Of a stretch of DNA of 64,000 nt, positions 8,474 through 18,600 are shown in pieces (the first letter of the stretch is position 1; each line of letters opens with the position of its first letter). Both the position numbers and the translations under genes were made by a program. Source of the DNA: Rhodococcus sp. KRD197 (GTDB lineage Bacteria; Actinomycetota; Actinomycetes; Mycobacteriales; Mycobacteriaceae); the NCBI RefSeq assembly GCF_017168235.1, contig NZ_JABFAO010000015.1, forward strand, positions 152,823 to 216,822, in the 5' to 3' direction. Under the pieces are notes generated by a model. It was not told the origin of the DNA and made no database searches. It worked only from the letters and a program-made list of their open reading frames with translations.

Positions 8474-11166
8474 AGGTCGAGATCAACGGTAAGTCCACGC
8501 AGTGTTCACCGCGACCGGGGCAGTGCCTGCGAACGCTGCTGCGGGAGCACTCTCACTTCGAGGTCAAGAAGGGCTGCGACGCCGGCGACTGCGGGGCTTG
8601 CTCGGTGCTGGTGGATGGGCAGCCGGTGCACTCGTGCATTTACCCAGCATTTCGTGCTGCGGGGCGCGAGGTGGTCACGGTCGCCGGGTTGGGCACGCCG
8701 GAGGATCTGCACCCGGTACAGCGGCGCTTCGTCGAGGCCGGCGGATTCCAATGCGGTTTCTGCACAGCTGGAATGGTGGTCACCACATCGGCGCTCACCG
8801 AGGGCGACATCGACGAACTGCCCCAGCGTCTCAAGGGCAATCTGTGTCGCTGCACCGGCTACCGATCTATCGAGGACGCGGTCCGCGGGGTATCGAACAT
8901 CGAACAACCCACCGACGGTGCAGCATCCGGCAGGTCGTTGTCCGCCCCGGCCGCAGCGCGAATTGTCACCGGCACCGAGCCGTACACCATGGATTACGCA
9001 CCGACCGGACTGTTGCATGCCAGCGTGCTGGCGAGCCCGCATCCCCACGCGCGCGTGCTTTCCATCGACACGTCCGTGGCCGAGTCCCTCGCTGGTGTTC
9101 GGCTGGTCCTCACTGCCGCAGACAGTCCCGATCGAGCATTTTCCACGGCGCGGCACGACCAGCGAGCCGATGACCCGGACGACACCCGAGTGATCGACAC
9201 GGTGATGCGGTTCAAGGGCCAACGCGTCGCGGTGGTCGTCGGTGAGACACTCGCCGCCGCAGAGGCGGGTTGCCGTGCTCTCGTCGTCGAATACGAGGAA
9301 CTTCCGGCTGTCTTCGACACCGAGGCCGCGTCGCGGCCTGGGGCTCCGCTCCTGCACGGAGACAAGGGGCCGGAGTCTCGCATCGCGGACCCGTCGCGCA
9401 ATCTGGTGGCCGAACTGCACGGCGCCACAGGCGATGTCGACGCCGCGATAGCCGAGGCTGATGTCGTGGTGTCCGGACGCTGGCGAACGCAGCGGGTGCA
9501 ACACGTACACCTCGAGACGCACGGCACCATCGGGTGGATCGACGATTCCGGCAGGCTGACACTGCGTACCAGTACCCAGGTCCCCTTCCTCGTACGCGAT
9601 GAGATCTGTGAGATCTTCGGTCTGGAACGTGATCGGGTTCGTGTGTTCACTGCGCGCGTCGGGGGCGGATTCGGCGGGAAGCAGGAGTTGCTCACCGAGG
9701 ACATCGTGGCTCTCGCTGTACTCCGCACCGGCGCTCCGGTCCAGTTCGAGTTCTCGCGGACCGACGAGTTCACCGTCGCTCCCTGCCGGCATCCGTTCGA
9801 GGTCGACGTCCGGGTATCGGCCCGATCGGACGGCACCCTCACCGCGCTTTCCGTGGACGTGGTCACCGATGCCGGCGCCTATGGCAATCACAGCCCGGGG
9901 GTGATGTTCCATGGCTGCGGTGAATCCGTGGCGGTGTATCGGTGCGCCAACAAACGGGTCGACGCGAAGTCCGTGTACACCAACAACATCCCCTCGGGCG
10001 CGTTCCGCGGATACGGCCTCGGCCAGGTCATTTTCGCCGTCGAGTCCGCGCTCGACGATCTCGCCCGAGAACTCGGCATGGACCCGTTCGAGTTTCGCCG
10101 ACGCAACGTGGTGGTCCCGGGTGATCCGCTGGTCGCCGCCCATGTCGAAGGCGAGGATCTGATGTTCGGGAGCTATGGACTCGATCAGTGTCTGGACCTT
10201 GCGCAGCAGGCGCTGAGGTCGGGCAACGGCGATCCGGCGCCCCCAGGATGGAAGGTCGGCGAGGGCATGGCCGTGGCCATGATCGCGACGATTCCGCCGC
10301 GCGGCCACCATGCCGAGGCCTCGATCACGCTACGCAGTGACGGGTGCTACGAAATCGGTGTCGGCACCGCCGAATTCGGCAACGGCACGACCACCGTCCA
10401 TACTCAGATCGTCGCAACCGAGCTCGGGACCTCACCCGACCGCATCGTCGTGCGTCAGTCCGATACCGATGCCACCACCTACGACACCGGCGCATTCGGA
10501 TCGGCGGGCACAGTGGTAGCCGGCAAAGCCGTCTACGCCGCTGCGAGGGCTATGTCCGACCGAGTGCGGGCGCTCGGTGCCGATATCACGGGCTACCGAG
10601 ATCGGCTGGGGCAACTCGGGCGGGAGGGCGTAGCGTACGACGACCGAATCGTTTCGCTGAAGGACATCCTTGTTGCTGCGGGCGGAGCGCTTCGCACGCG
10701 CGGTGACAGCGGCGGCGTTCCCCGATCTCTCGCCTTCAATGTGCAGGCGTTCCGAGTCGCGGTGGAACCGTCCACCGGGACGGTGCGAATTCTGCAGTCC
10801 ATCCAGAGCGCGGACGCGGGAACCGTCATGAATCCTCAGCAATGCCGCGGTCAGGTCGAAGGGGGCGTAGCGCAGGGCATCGGCTCCGCACTCTACGAGG
10901 AGATGCGCACCGATGGCGCAGGCACAGTGATCACCGATTCCATTCGTAGTTACCATGTGCCGCAGTTCAGTGACATTCCTCGAACCGAGGTGTACTTCGC
11001 GGACACCTACGATCAGCTCGGCCCGTTCGGTGCGAAGTCGATGAGCGAGTCGCCCTACAACCCGGTCGCTCCCGCGTTGGCGAACGCGATACGCGATGCG
11101 GTCGGTACCCGTCTCTACGAGCTGCCGTTGTCCTCGGACCGTATCTGGCGTTCGTTGGGCAGCTGA
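8470..11166 (+). CDS. Xanthine dehydrogenase, fused [2Fe-2S] and molybdopterin subunit
   Basis: An 898-residue fusion. Residues 1 to about 155 carry the ferredoxin-like cluster [12 protein letters not shown] and the second cluster QCGFCTAGM...[12 protein letters not shown]. The remainder is an Ald_Xan_dh_C/molybdopterin-binding chain with [33 protein letters not shown], and near the C-terminus [12 protein letters not shown], holding the active-site Glu. It hydroxylates hypoxanthine/xanthine to urate. Many bacteria keep the FeS and Mo parts separate, so the fusion is notable but not unique. I see no XdhC chaperone gene here. Its 3' end overlaps the convergent membrane-protein gene by 52 bases. 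Confidence 0.92.
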   Translation: MKVEINGKSTQCSPRPGQCLRTLLREHSHFEVKKGCDAGDCGACSVLVDGQPVHSCIYPAFRAAGREVVTVAGLGTPEDLHPVQRRFVEAGGFQCGFCTAGMVVTTSALTEGDIDELPQRLKGNLCRCTGYRSIEDAVRGVSNIEQPTDGAASGRSLSAPAAARIVTGTEPYTMDYAPTGLLHASVLASPHPHARVLSIDTSVAESLAGVRLVLTAADSPDRAFSTARHDQRADDPDDTRVIDTVMRFKGQRVAVVVGETLAAAEAGCRALVVEYEELPAVFDTEAASRPGAPLLHGDKGPESRIADPSRNLVAELHGATGDVDAAIAEADVVVSGRWRTQRVQHVHLETHGTIGWIDDSGRLTLRTSTQVPFLVRDEICEIFGLERDRVRVFTARVGGGFGGKQELLTEDIVALAVLRTGAPVQFEFSRTDEFTVAPCRHPFEVDVRVSARSDGTLTALSVDVVTDAGAYGNHSPGVMFHGCGESVAVYRCANKRVDAKSVYTNNIPSGAFRGYGLGQVIFAVESALDDLARELGMDPFEFRRRNVVVPGDPLVAAHVEGEDLMFGSYGLDQCLDLAQQALRSGNGDPAPPGWKVGEGMAVAMIATIPPRGHHAEASITLRSDGCYEIGVGTAEFGNGTTTVHTQIVATELGTSPDRIVVRQSDTDATTYDTGAFGSAGTVVAGKAVYAAARAMSDRVRALGADITGYRDRLGQLGREGVAYDDRIVSLKDILVAAGGALRTRGDSGGVPRSLAFNVQAFRVAVEPSTGTVRILQSIQSADAGTVMNPQQCRGQVEGGVAQGIGSALYEEMRTDGAGTVITDSIRSYHVPQFSDIPRTEVYFADTYDQLGPFGAKSMSESPYNPVAPALANAIRDAVGTRLYELPLSSDRIWRSLGS

Positions 11167-12194
11167 TCGACCGGCACCCGCCAGTTATGGGTCAGTCGCC
11201 AGTACAGGTACGCGATGAGACCCAACGGGATGGGAAGCAGCCAGGTCGCAAACCGGAAAAGAAGAACCGCGGCCACGAGTTCCGCCTGTGCGTCGGTGGC
11301 CAACCCCACCCCGAGTACAGCCACGAGCGCGGCTTCTGCAACTCCGAGCCCGCCTGGGGTCGGCGCGATGAAGGCGGCGAGCCACATCGCACCGAACGCG
11401 ACGACGATGCGGTCCACCCCGATCTCGTGCGGCCCCAGCCCCGACATTCTCACGGCCACACCGAGGACAAGTGCTCCGAGCAGTTGCGAGAGCACCATCG
11501 TTGCGGTCAACGACCGCCAACAAGACTGCACTCGGCCGAGTAGGTGCAGACGAAAGTCGGTGACAACCCGGTCCATGTCCCGGGGACTGATGCGGGTGAT
11601 TCGACCGGCCAGCCAGCTGCGAACTCTGGTCAGGCCAAGCCCTGTCCGTCGAGCGAAGCCGTCGTTGGCAATCACCAGAGCGACGGCGAGACACACCACC
11701 GTCACGATCACGCAGACGCCCACCGCGATCGCCACCGCCGAACCTGTGATCGAGCCGAAGAGGATCATCACGACCAACGCCACCGCCATCAGCAAATAGC
11801 GCGACAGGTTTGTCCAGATTGCGATGGCGACGATTGAGGTGGAGCTGTCGGTCGGTCCGAAGCCCCATGATCGATACATCGCGAAGGTCAAACCGGTTGC
11901 GACGGTGCCCCCTTCGGGCACGGTGTTGGCCAGTGCCAGCGACGCCGTCCGGGCGACCCCGGCCTGGCCCATGGTCAATCCGGGCAGCGTGTAGACCATC
12001 GGAGGGAACATGGAGGCCAGGTACAGCAGGCCCAATCCCGAGACCACCAAGAGCTGAGTTGCGGTGATGGAGCCGACCGCCCGGGAAACGGAACCGGAGT
12101 TCCCGACTGTTCGGTAGAGGAGCCACATCACCAGTCCGACCACGCCGTACGACAGCGCAGCGGAAGCGATTCTGCGGACTGCCGGCCGAGTCAT
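11115..12194 (-). CDS. UPF0104 / lysylphosphatidylglycerol-synthase-like integral membrane protein
   Basis: A 359-residue protein with about eight hydrophobic segments and the LPG_synthase_TM family pattern, including [20 protein letters not shown] near the C-terminus. The soluble acyltransferase domain of MprF-type enzymes is missing, so lipid lysylation should not be assumed. The ATG at 12194 overlaps the stop of the upstream Lrp-type regulator (ATGA), which indicates co-translation. The upstream open frame to 12341 is shadow of the regulator. The last 52 bases are antisense to the xanthine dehydrogenase 3' end. Confidence 0.8.
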   Translation of the reverse strand: MTRPAVRRIASAALSYGVVGLVMWLLYRTVGNSGSVSRAVGSITATQLLVVSGLGLLYLASMFPPMVYTLPGLTMGQAGVARTASLALANTVPEGGTVATGLTFAMYRSWGFGPTDSSTSIVAIAIWTNLSRYLLMAVALVVMILFGSITGSAVAIAVGVCVIVTVVCLAVALVIANDGFARRTGLGLTRVRSWLAGRITRISPRDMDRVVTDFRLHLLGRVQSCWRSLTATMVLSQLLGALVLGVAVRMSGLGPHEIGVDRIVVAFGAMWLAAFIAPTPGGLGVAEAALVAVLGVGLATDAQAELVAAVLLFRFATWLLPIPLGLIAYLYWRLTHNWRVPVDQLPNERQIRSEDNGSS

Positions 12195-12628
12195 CGATCG
12201 TAGAAAGTTTGCAGAATGATGGTGCTGCGTGTCCGCACGTTTGCCGTTGCACGGATTTCCTGGAGGAGGTGTTCGAGGCTGCGGGGGGATTCGACGCGCA
12301 CCAGAAGAACATAGCTCTCTTCGCCCGCCACCGAGTGGCAAGACTCGATAGCGCTGATATGACGGAGTCGTGCAGGGGCGTCATCGGGTTGCGCAGGATC
12401 GATGGGGGTGATGGCGACGAAGGCAGACAGTGCCCGACCTATCGCTTCCGGATCGACCTGGGCGGTGTATCCGCGTATGACGCGTTTCGACTCGAGCCGG
12501 CGAACACGCGATTGCACAGCGGAAACGGACAGGCTGGCTTTCTCCGCCAGGCTCGCGAGGGTGGCTCGGCCGTCTGCGACGAGTTCGTCGATGATCAACC
12601 GATCTATCCGGTCGAGGTTTTCACTCAC
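12191..12628 (-). CDS. Lrp/AsnC-family transcriptional regulator
   Basis: A 145-residue regulator. The N-terminal winged HTH reads ATLASLAEKASLSVSAVQSRVRRLE (shown by position, about residues 23-47), followed by a RAM/AsnC ligand domain ending [14 protein letters not shown]. These proteins usually respond to amino acids. It is translationally coupled to the membrane protein gene, which is therefore a likely target. Start is GTG 12628, with TACATT 6 bases upstream and no Shine-Dalgarno, consistent with leaderless initiation. Confidence 0.88.
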   Translation of the reverse strand: MSENLDRIDRLIIDELVADGRATLASLAEKASLSVSAVQSRVRRLESKRVIRGYTAQVDPEAIGRALSAFVAITPIDPAQPDDAPARLRHISAIESCHSVAGEESYVLLVRVESPRSLEHLLQEIRATANVRTRSTIILQTFYDR

Positions 12629-12634
12629 CTGCGC

Positions 12635-12640
12635 AATGTA
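12635..12640 (-). promoter_or_regulatory. Candidate -10 element (TACATT) for the Lrp-type regulator
   Basis: TACATT on the minus strand, 6 bases before the GTG at 12628. Confidence 0.4.
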
Positions 12641-12731
12641 GCTCAGAGTGGACAGATTCGGCCATCGGACTCGTATGGATGAGATATCCGGAGCTGAGGT
12701 ATGTTGCCGTCGACTCAGGACATGAACTGGC

Positions 12732-13445
12732 TCAGGACACGAACAGCGGTGGCAGTGCCAACACCATCACCGTCGACCACACCACGTGTGTGAGCATGGG
12801 CGCGAGAATGCCGCCGGAGGCCCGCCGCTGCAAGCCGAGCACGAAACCGAGTGTGATCGCCGCAAATGCCAGCATCGGATTGCCACTTGCGAGTGTGACG
12901 ACGGTGTACACCAGGGTCGAAATCAGCACGGGATTGCGCCTGCCGATGGCAGCGAAGAGCGCGCCCCGGAAGAACACTTCCTCGGCAATGCCGTTGATCA
13001 GTGTGATGAACACGATAAGAGCGAGCGGTCCGAACCGGGCGTGAGCGAGGACGTTTTCGGTGAAGTCCGCGAGCGGTGGGATCTGTCGCACGATCAGCGC
13101 ACCCACCACGAATACGCCGCCGGCGGCGAGTCCGATGAGGATCGGCGTGATCACCGGTCGTCTCATCGAATTGTTGAACGCTATTCGGCCCAGATGAAGC
13201 GGTCCCGAGGCGAATCCGCCGATGAACCACGTCGCTGCCAGTCCGAGCGTCAACGGGTAGAACGCAGTGTCACCCGGGTCGACGGACAACGACAAGCCCA
13301 ACAGCGTTGCACCGAGGACAAGTGTGACGACCACCACGATTCGACGCCTAAGGAACGCTTTGTCGGATTCGTCGTGGTCGCGATCGACTCGTTCGACGAG
13401 TGCCGACTTGACGACATCTCTGACGCTTGTCTGCCAGGTCGCCAT
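12732..13445 (-). CDS. CPBP-family intramembrane metalloprotease
   Basis: A 237-residue membrane protein of the CPBP/Abi (CAAX-protease-like) family. The hallmark EEVFFRG motif follows FITLINGIA, and a later conserved His is in MLTHVVWS. Around seven hydrophobic helices are visible. Family members are membrane-embedded metalloproteases; in bacteria the substrates are mostly unknown. Start: ATG 13445 (GTG 13448 directly precedes it) with GGAGG immediately upstream. It is the only gene between the Lrp regulator and the SDR-like gene, with gaps of 103 and 27 bases. Confidence 0.85.
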   Translation of the reverse strand: MATWQTSVRDVVKSALVERVDRDHDESDKAFLRRRIVVVVTLVLGATLLGLSLSVDPGDTAFYPLTLGLAATWFIGGFASGPLHLGRIAFNNSMRRPVITPILIGLAAGGVFVVGALIVRQIPPLADFTENVLAHARFGPLALIVFITLINGIAEEVFFRGALFAAIGRRNPVLISTLVYTVVTLASGNPMLAFAAITLGFVLGLQRRASGGILAPMLTHVVWSTVMVLALPPLFVS

Positions 13446-13472
13446 CACACCTCCGTTGCTGAATTCTCGACT

Positions 13473-14642
13473 CTACCTACCCGGTAGCACTCGGCGTATC
13501 ACCGATTTGGCGCGGTCCGAAACACCATCGACTACGTCGAGGTTGGTACGAACCACCGCCGCTACCGGCCACGAGTACAGAATCTTTCGCGCTCCCAGCG
13601 ATTCGAGAAGTCCCCATGTCTGCCCGGACGAAGCGGCAACGCCGTAGCGGCGGATGCCGAGTGCATCCCCACCGCACCATGCCGCGTCGGTGGCGGCCAA
13701 TCGAAGGGGGTCCTTCAGCGCCCGCACGCCGGGCGGTGTTCCGACGGTTCCCTGCACACTGCGTCGCATCGCCTCCTCGATCGTGGTGCGGCCACCGTCG
13801 GGTTCGCCGACGATGTCGACGATCGCCTGCTCGGATGTTGTCATCGTGTTGTGCAACGACCCGACCAGATCCTCGGCGAGGGCATCGGGAACGGGAATGA
13901 TCTTGCCGATGACGAGGCCGGCCAGCGCGGTGGGCACTCCCGGAGCGGAAACCCCGATACGCGTGAGCCCAGCAGCTTCGACGTAGGCGAACACCAGATC
14001 GCGGTAAGGAACCACGTCGGGGCCGCCGATGTCGTACGCCCCAGCGGGCACTCGTGACCTCGACTCGAGTAGATAGAACAGCACGTCGTCGACGGCGATG
14101 GGTTGCACAGGATGACCGAGCCACCCCGGCAGTGGCAGCACCGGCAGCCTGTCGGCCAGATACCTCAGCATCTCGAACGACGTGGACCCGGCGCCCAGGA
14201 CGATCGCCGCTCGCAGCCACACCACCTCGACACCCTCGACGTCGAGGGCCTCGCCCACATCCGCGCGGCTCGCGAGGTGCTCCGAAAGCTCCTCGTCGGG
14301 TACGAAACCGCCCAAGTACACGATCCGATGAACACCCGCGGCAGCAGCAGCTTCGGCGAACAGCCTGGCCGCCTTTCGATCCTGCGCGCGATAATCGTCC
14401 TCGCCGATCGCGTGGACGAGGTAGTACGCAACCTCGATGGGTCCTGCGGCGACGAATGCTTCGTTCAACGACTCCGCTTGACTCGCATCGAGTTTCGTCG
14501 CCTCCACATCGTTGTACCAGTCGAAGACCTCCAGCGACTCGGGACTCCTGGACGCTGCGAAAACCTCGTCTCCCGCGTCCAACAATGCTGCGACCAGCCG
14601 TGAACCGATGTACCCGCTGGCGCCGGTGACGAGAACTCTCAT
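13473..14642 (-). CDS. NAD(P)-binding SDR/NmrA-like protein
   Basis: A 389-residue protein with an N-terminal Rossmann fold: VLVTGASGYIGSRLVAALL is the GxxGxxG dinucleotide-binding loop. AYYLVHAIGEDDY and VYLGGFVPDEE are typical of atypical-SDR 'complex I NDUFA9-like' proteins. The C-terminal 90 residues (from about RALKDPLRLA) are an extra region I cannot assign. The substrate is unknown. TAGCCT lies 7 bases upstream of ATG 14642, suggesting a leaderless transcript. The open frame to 15218 is shadow and is not used. Confidence 0.8.
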   Translation of the reverse strand: MRVLVTGASGYIGSRLVAALLDAGDEVFAASRSPESLEVFDWYNDVEATKLDASQAESLNEAFVAAGPIEVAYYLVHAIGEDDYRAQDRKAARLFAEAAAAAGVHRIVYLGGFVPDEELSEHLASRADVGEALDVEGVEVVWLRAAIVLGAGSTSFEMLRYLADRLPVLPLPGWLGHPVQPIAVDDVLFYLLESRSRVPAGAYDIGGPDVVPYRDLVFAYVEAAGLTRIGVSAPGVPTALAGLVIGKIIPVPDALAEDLVGSLHNTMTTSEQAIVDIVGEPDGGRTTIEEAMRRSVQGTVGTPPGVRALKDPLRLAATDAAWCGGDALGIRRYGVAASSGQTWGLLESLGARKILYSWPVAAVVRTNLDVVDGVSDRAKSVIRRVLPGR

Positions 14643-14649
14643 GTTCTCG

Positions 14650-14655
14650 AGGCTA
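14650..14655 (-). promoter_or_regulatory. Candidate -10 element (TAGCCT) for the SDR-like gene
   Basis: TAGCCT on the minus strand with a 7-base gap to ATG 14642. Confidence 0.45.
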
Positions 14656-14711
14656 ACCGCATTCGGACAGTACTGCCGAAGCCGCCGTCGACGTTGTGGC
14701 AAGGTCAGGTC

Positions 14712-15329
14712 ATGGCACTGGTGCTCGCGGGCGTGCGACTTCCTGATCCCTACGGGGGTCTCGCAGCCGCGAGGAACGGGCTCGACCTCGCCCGGACGGG
14801 CGTGCGATGGGCACACGAGACCGCTGTGTTCGCCGTTGGCCTGCCCGGCCGCATCAACGCGTTGCTCGACGACGCCGACGCGTTGCTCGACGACGTCAGC
14901 GCGTTGATGGATCGCATCAACTCCGTCGTCGATTCCACTGAACTCGTCGTGGCCGGGGCGGAAGCGACCAACCGAGCTGCGGAGGGCGTCGTACTTTCGG
15001 CCTCGCTGACGTCCAAAACTGCGCTCGAGCTGGTGGAGTTGCTCGAACCCATCACCAGGCAATCGATGCCGTTCGCGCGCAAGTTCGTCGAGAGCCTTCA
15101 GGACAGCGAGGTCGACGCCGCAATCGACATGGTCGACCATCTGCCTGCGCTGGTCAAGCACATGGAAGCGACCATGCCCATCCTGGCGACGCTGGGCACC
15201 GTTGCCCCGGAGGTGCATGAACTGCTCGGCGTCACCAAAGATGTGCGGCGCGCAGTCATCGGTATTCCCGGCTTCAAATTTTTCCGTAACCGCGGACAGG
15301 ACAAGCTGGACGAGGAGGGCCTCGACTGA
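14712..15329 (+). CDS. Conserved hypothetical helical protein
   Basis: A 205-residue protein, mostly amphipathic helix with a leucine/aspartate-rich stretch (RINALLDDADALLDDVSALM) that may form a coiled coil. It has no signal peptide and no catalytic motif I can identify. Similar actinobacterial proteins are sometimes labelled 'RuBisCO large subunit', with no support in this sequence. ATG 14712 has an AAGGTCAGG upstream; the ATG at 14694 is less likely. Function unknown. Confidence 0.7.
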   Translation: MALVLAGVRLPDPYGGLAAARNGLDLARTGVRWAHETAVFAVGLPGRINALLDDADALLDDVSALMDRINSVVDSTELVVAGAEATNRAAEGVVLSASLTSKTALELVELLEPITRQSMPFARKFVESLQDSEVDAAIDMVDHLPALVKHMEATMPILATLGTVAPEVHELLGVTKDVRRAVIGIPGFKFFRNRGQDKLDEEGLD

Positions 15330-15351
15330 CCGATCCTCGCCACCGTCTTTC

Positions 15352-15597
15352 TCAGCCGTACTCTTCGACCAGCCGGTCGAACTCCTTGCGGTCGATCAAT
15401 TGCGGCTCCCCGATCGCGAGGGCCTGGGCGTACTTGCTGGCGAGGTGGTAGTCGTGGCCGAGCGGCCCACGTTCACCGTCGTCCTTCTGCACGCTTGCGC
15501 CCGGTGGCACCTCGTTCTGCAATCCGTTGGTCTGCTCACCCAACCGGGCGTCGAGTTCGGCGGAGATCTTCTGCATAATTTCTCGGTCGTCGGTCAT
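15352..15597 (-). CDS. Small hypothetical protein
   Basis: An 81-residue, acidic, soluble-looking protein (MTDDREIMQKISAELDARLG to FDRLVEEYG). It lies alone between the helical hypothetical gene and lhr, on the opposite strand to both. The composition (charged, no low-complexity Arg runs) looks coding rather than shadow. No domain recognised and no clear ribosome-binding site seen. Confidence 0.6.
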   Translation of the reverse strand: MTDDREIMQKISAELDARLGEQTNGLQNEVPPGASVQKDDGERGPLGHDYHLASKYAQALAIGEPQLIDRKEFDRLVEEYG

Positions 15598-15694
15598 GAA
15601 TCCAGACGTACCCGCCTACCACCGGTTCCACACCCCGGCCCGCTCACCGACCCACCGATGATTGTGTGTCGGTGCCTGGGGGCATCATGAGCGC

Positions 15695-18600
15695 ATGGCC
15701 AGGAAACCATCTGCACAGCGCGAGAACGCGGTGGTCTCGGCGCTGTCGAGGTTCTCCGCGGCTACTCGAGAATGGTTCGACGGCGCGTTCGTCAGCCCCA
15801 CGTCCGCGCAAGCAGGTGCGTGGGAGGCAATCGCGAGTGGGCGTCACACCCTGGTCGTCGCCCCGACAGGATCGGGAAAGACCCTGTCTGCGTTCTTGTG
15901 GTCGATAGATCAGCTGGCCAGCGCCCCGGTATCGGCGGAGTCGGAGACCAAGCGAGACCGCAAGACCAAAGTGCTCTACATCTCGCCACTCAAAGCGTTG
16001 GCCGTCGACGTCGAACGCAACCTCCGCGCGCCGCTGGTCGGCATCACACAGACTGCAAAACGCCTGGGGCTCGAGCCACCGGACATCTCCGTCGGAGTGC
16101 GGTCCGGGGACACCAGCCAGGCGGATCGCCGCACGATGATCAAGACACCTCCAGATATCTTGATCACCACACCCGAGTCGCTGTTCCTGATGTTGACCTC
16201 CGCGGCGCGCGAGTCCCTCGAGCTCGTCGACACGGTAATCGTCGATGAGGTGCACGCGGTGGCCGGAACCAAACGCGGCTCGCACCTGGCGCTGTCGTTG
16301 GAGCGGCTGGACCTGATGCTGCCGAAGCCTGCTCAGCGCATCGGTCTGTCCGCGACGGTGCGTCCACACGAGGAGGTCGGCCGGTTTCTCACCGGCGCCG
16401 CGCCCATCGAGATAGTGGCGCCACCGGCGCCCAAGACATTCGATCTGTCGGTTCGGGTACCGGTCGAGGACATGACCGAACTGGGCGTCATCGAACCGTC
16501 CGACGGTGACGCCTCCGCAGCTCCACGCCACGGGTCGATCTGGCCGCACGTCGAGGAGAACATAGTCGATCTGATCCTCGAGCATTCCTCGTGCATCGTG
16601 TTCGCCAATTCTCGTCGGCTCGCCGAGCGATTGACAGCACGGCTCAACGAGGTCTACGCCGAGCGCCTCGGCGAAGGAGACAAGACTGTCCACGGCCCGC
16701 CGTCACAACTCGGCAGCACGAGCGAGGTGAACCACGGAGCCGATCCACTCCTGGCCCGCGCCCACCACGGCAGCGTCAGCAAGGACCAGCGCGCCCTCAT
16801 CGAGGACGATCTGAAGACCGGCCGGTTGCGGTGCGTCGTCGCCACCAGCAGCCTGGAACTCGGTATCGACATGGGCGCAGTCGATCTGGTGGTACAGGTG
16901 GAGGCTCCACCCTCGGTCGCCAGCGGACTGCAGCGCGTCGGGCGCGCCGGCCACCAGGTCGGCGAAATATCGAAAGGCGTGCTCTTTCCGAAACACCGGA
17001 CCGATCTCATCCATTGCGCCGTCACGGTCGAACGCATGACCACCGGCAAGATCGAGGCACTCTTCGTGCCCGCGAATCCATTGGACATTCTGGCCCAGCA
17101 GACGGTGGCTGCCTGCGCACTCGAGCCCATCGACGCCCACGACTGGTTCGACGCAGTCCGCCGCACCGGGAGCTTTGCCACGTTGCCGCGATCCGCCTAC
17201 GAATCGACTCTCGATCTGTTGTCCGGACGGTACCCCTCCGACGAGTTCGCCGATCTGCGCCCCCGGCTCGTGTGGGACAGAGACGCCAACACCCTCACCG
17301 GCCGCCCCGGTTCACAGCGCCTGGCCGTCACATCCGGCGGAGCGATTCCGGACCGCGGACTGTTCACGGTGTACATGGTCGGCGAAAAGGCCTCTCGCGT
17401 CGGTGAACTCGACGAGGAGATGGTCTACGAGTCACGCATCGGAGATGTCTTCGCTCTGGGAGCGACCAGCTGGCGGATCGAAGAGATCACTCACGACCGG
17501 GTGTTGGTCAGCCCAGCGTTCGGCCAGCCCGGCCGGTTACCGTTCTGGCACGGAGACGGATTGGGTCGGCCCGCCGAACTCGGCCGGGCGCTCGGTGAGT
17601 TCCTGCGCAGCACAACCGAGCGAGAGGCGCTGGCCCAACGACTGTCCGGCGATGGTCTCGACCCCAACGCCGTCAACAATCTGATCGCGCTGCTCGATGA
17701 GCAGATCGAGGCCACTGGGCAGCTTCCGACGGATCGGACGATGATCGTCGAACGGTTTCGCGACGAACTCGGGGATTGGCGCCTGGTGCTGCATTCCACC
17801 TATGGCCAGCCGGTACACGCGCCGTGGGCGCTCGCCATCGGTGCCCGCCTGATCGAGCGCTACGGCATCGATGCCGCGCCGACGGCGTCGGACGACGGGA
17901 TAATTGTTCGACTACCCGATACCGAGGACAGCCCACCCGGCGCGGATCTGTTCGTGTTCGAGCAGGACGAGATCGCCGACATCGTCACCGAGCAGGTCGG
18001 CGGTTCGGCCCTGTTCGCCTCGCGCTTTCGGGAATGCGCGGCACGCGCACTGCTCCTCCCCCGGCGCAATCCGGGAAAGCGCGCGCCGCTGTGGCAGCAG
18101 CGTCAACGTTCGGCCCAGCTGCTGGACGTCGCCCGCAAGTACCCGTCGTTCCCCATCCTCCTCGAGACTGTCCGTGAATGCCTGCAGGACGTATACGACC
18201 TGCCTGCGCTCGAAGAGATTCTGGGCCAGGTCGGCCGACGGCAGATCCGCATCGTGGAGGTCGAGACGCCGTCGCCGTCGCCCTTTGCGAACTCGCTGCT
18301 GTTCAACTACGTCGGTGCGTTCATGTATGAGGGGGACAGTCCTCTCGCCGAGCGTCGGGCACAGGCACTTTCTCTGGACTCCGCCTTGCTTGCCGAGTTG
18401 CTCGGTCGCGTCGAACTCCGAGAACTGCTCGACCACAATGTCATCGAGACAACCGAACTGGAGCTTCAGCGGCTCGCCCCCGACCGCCGGGCCAAGGACA
18501 TCGAAGGCGTCGCAGATCTGCTCCGCATGCTCGGCCCTCTCACTGCCGACGAGGTCGCACTACGCACCAACGGCGACGAGTCGCAGGTGTGGTTGACCGA

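Noticed and set aside
8506-10311. 601-residue open frame antisense to the xanthine dehydrogenase gene
   Set aside because: Composition and full overlap with a recognised enzyme show it to be a GC-rich shadow.
14643-15218. Upstream extension of the SDR-like protein
   Set aside because: The Rossmann GASGYIG motif begins right after ATG 14642, and the extension lies over a different gene.
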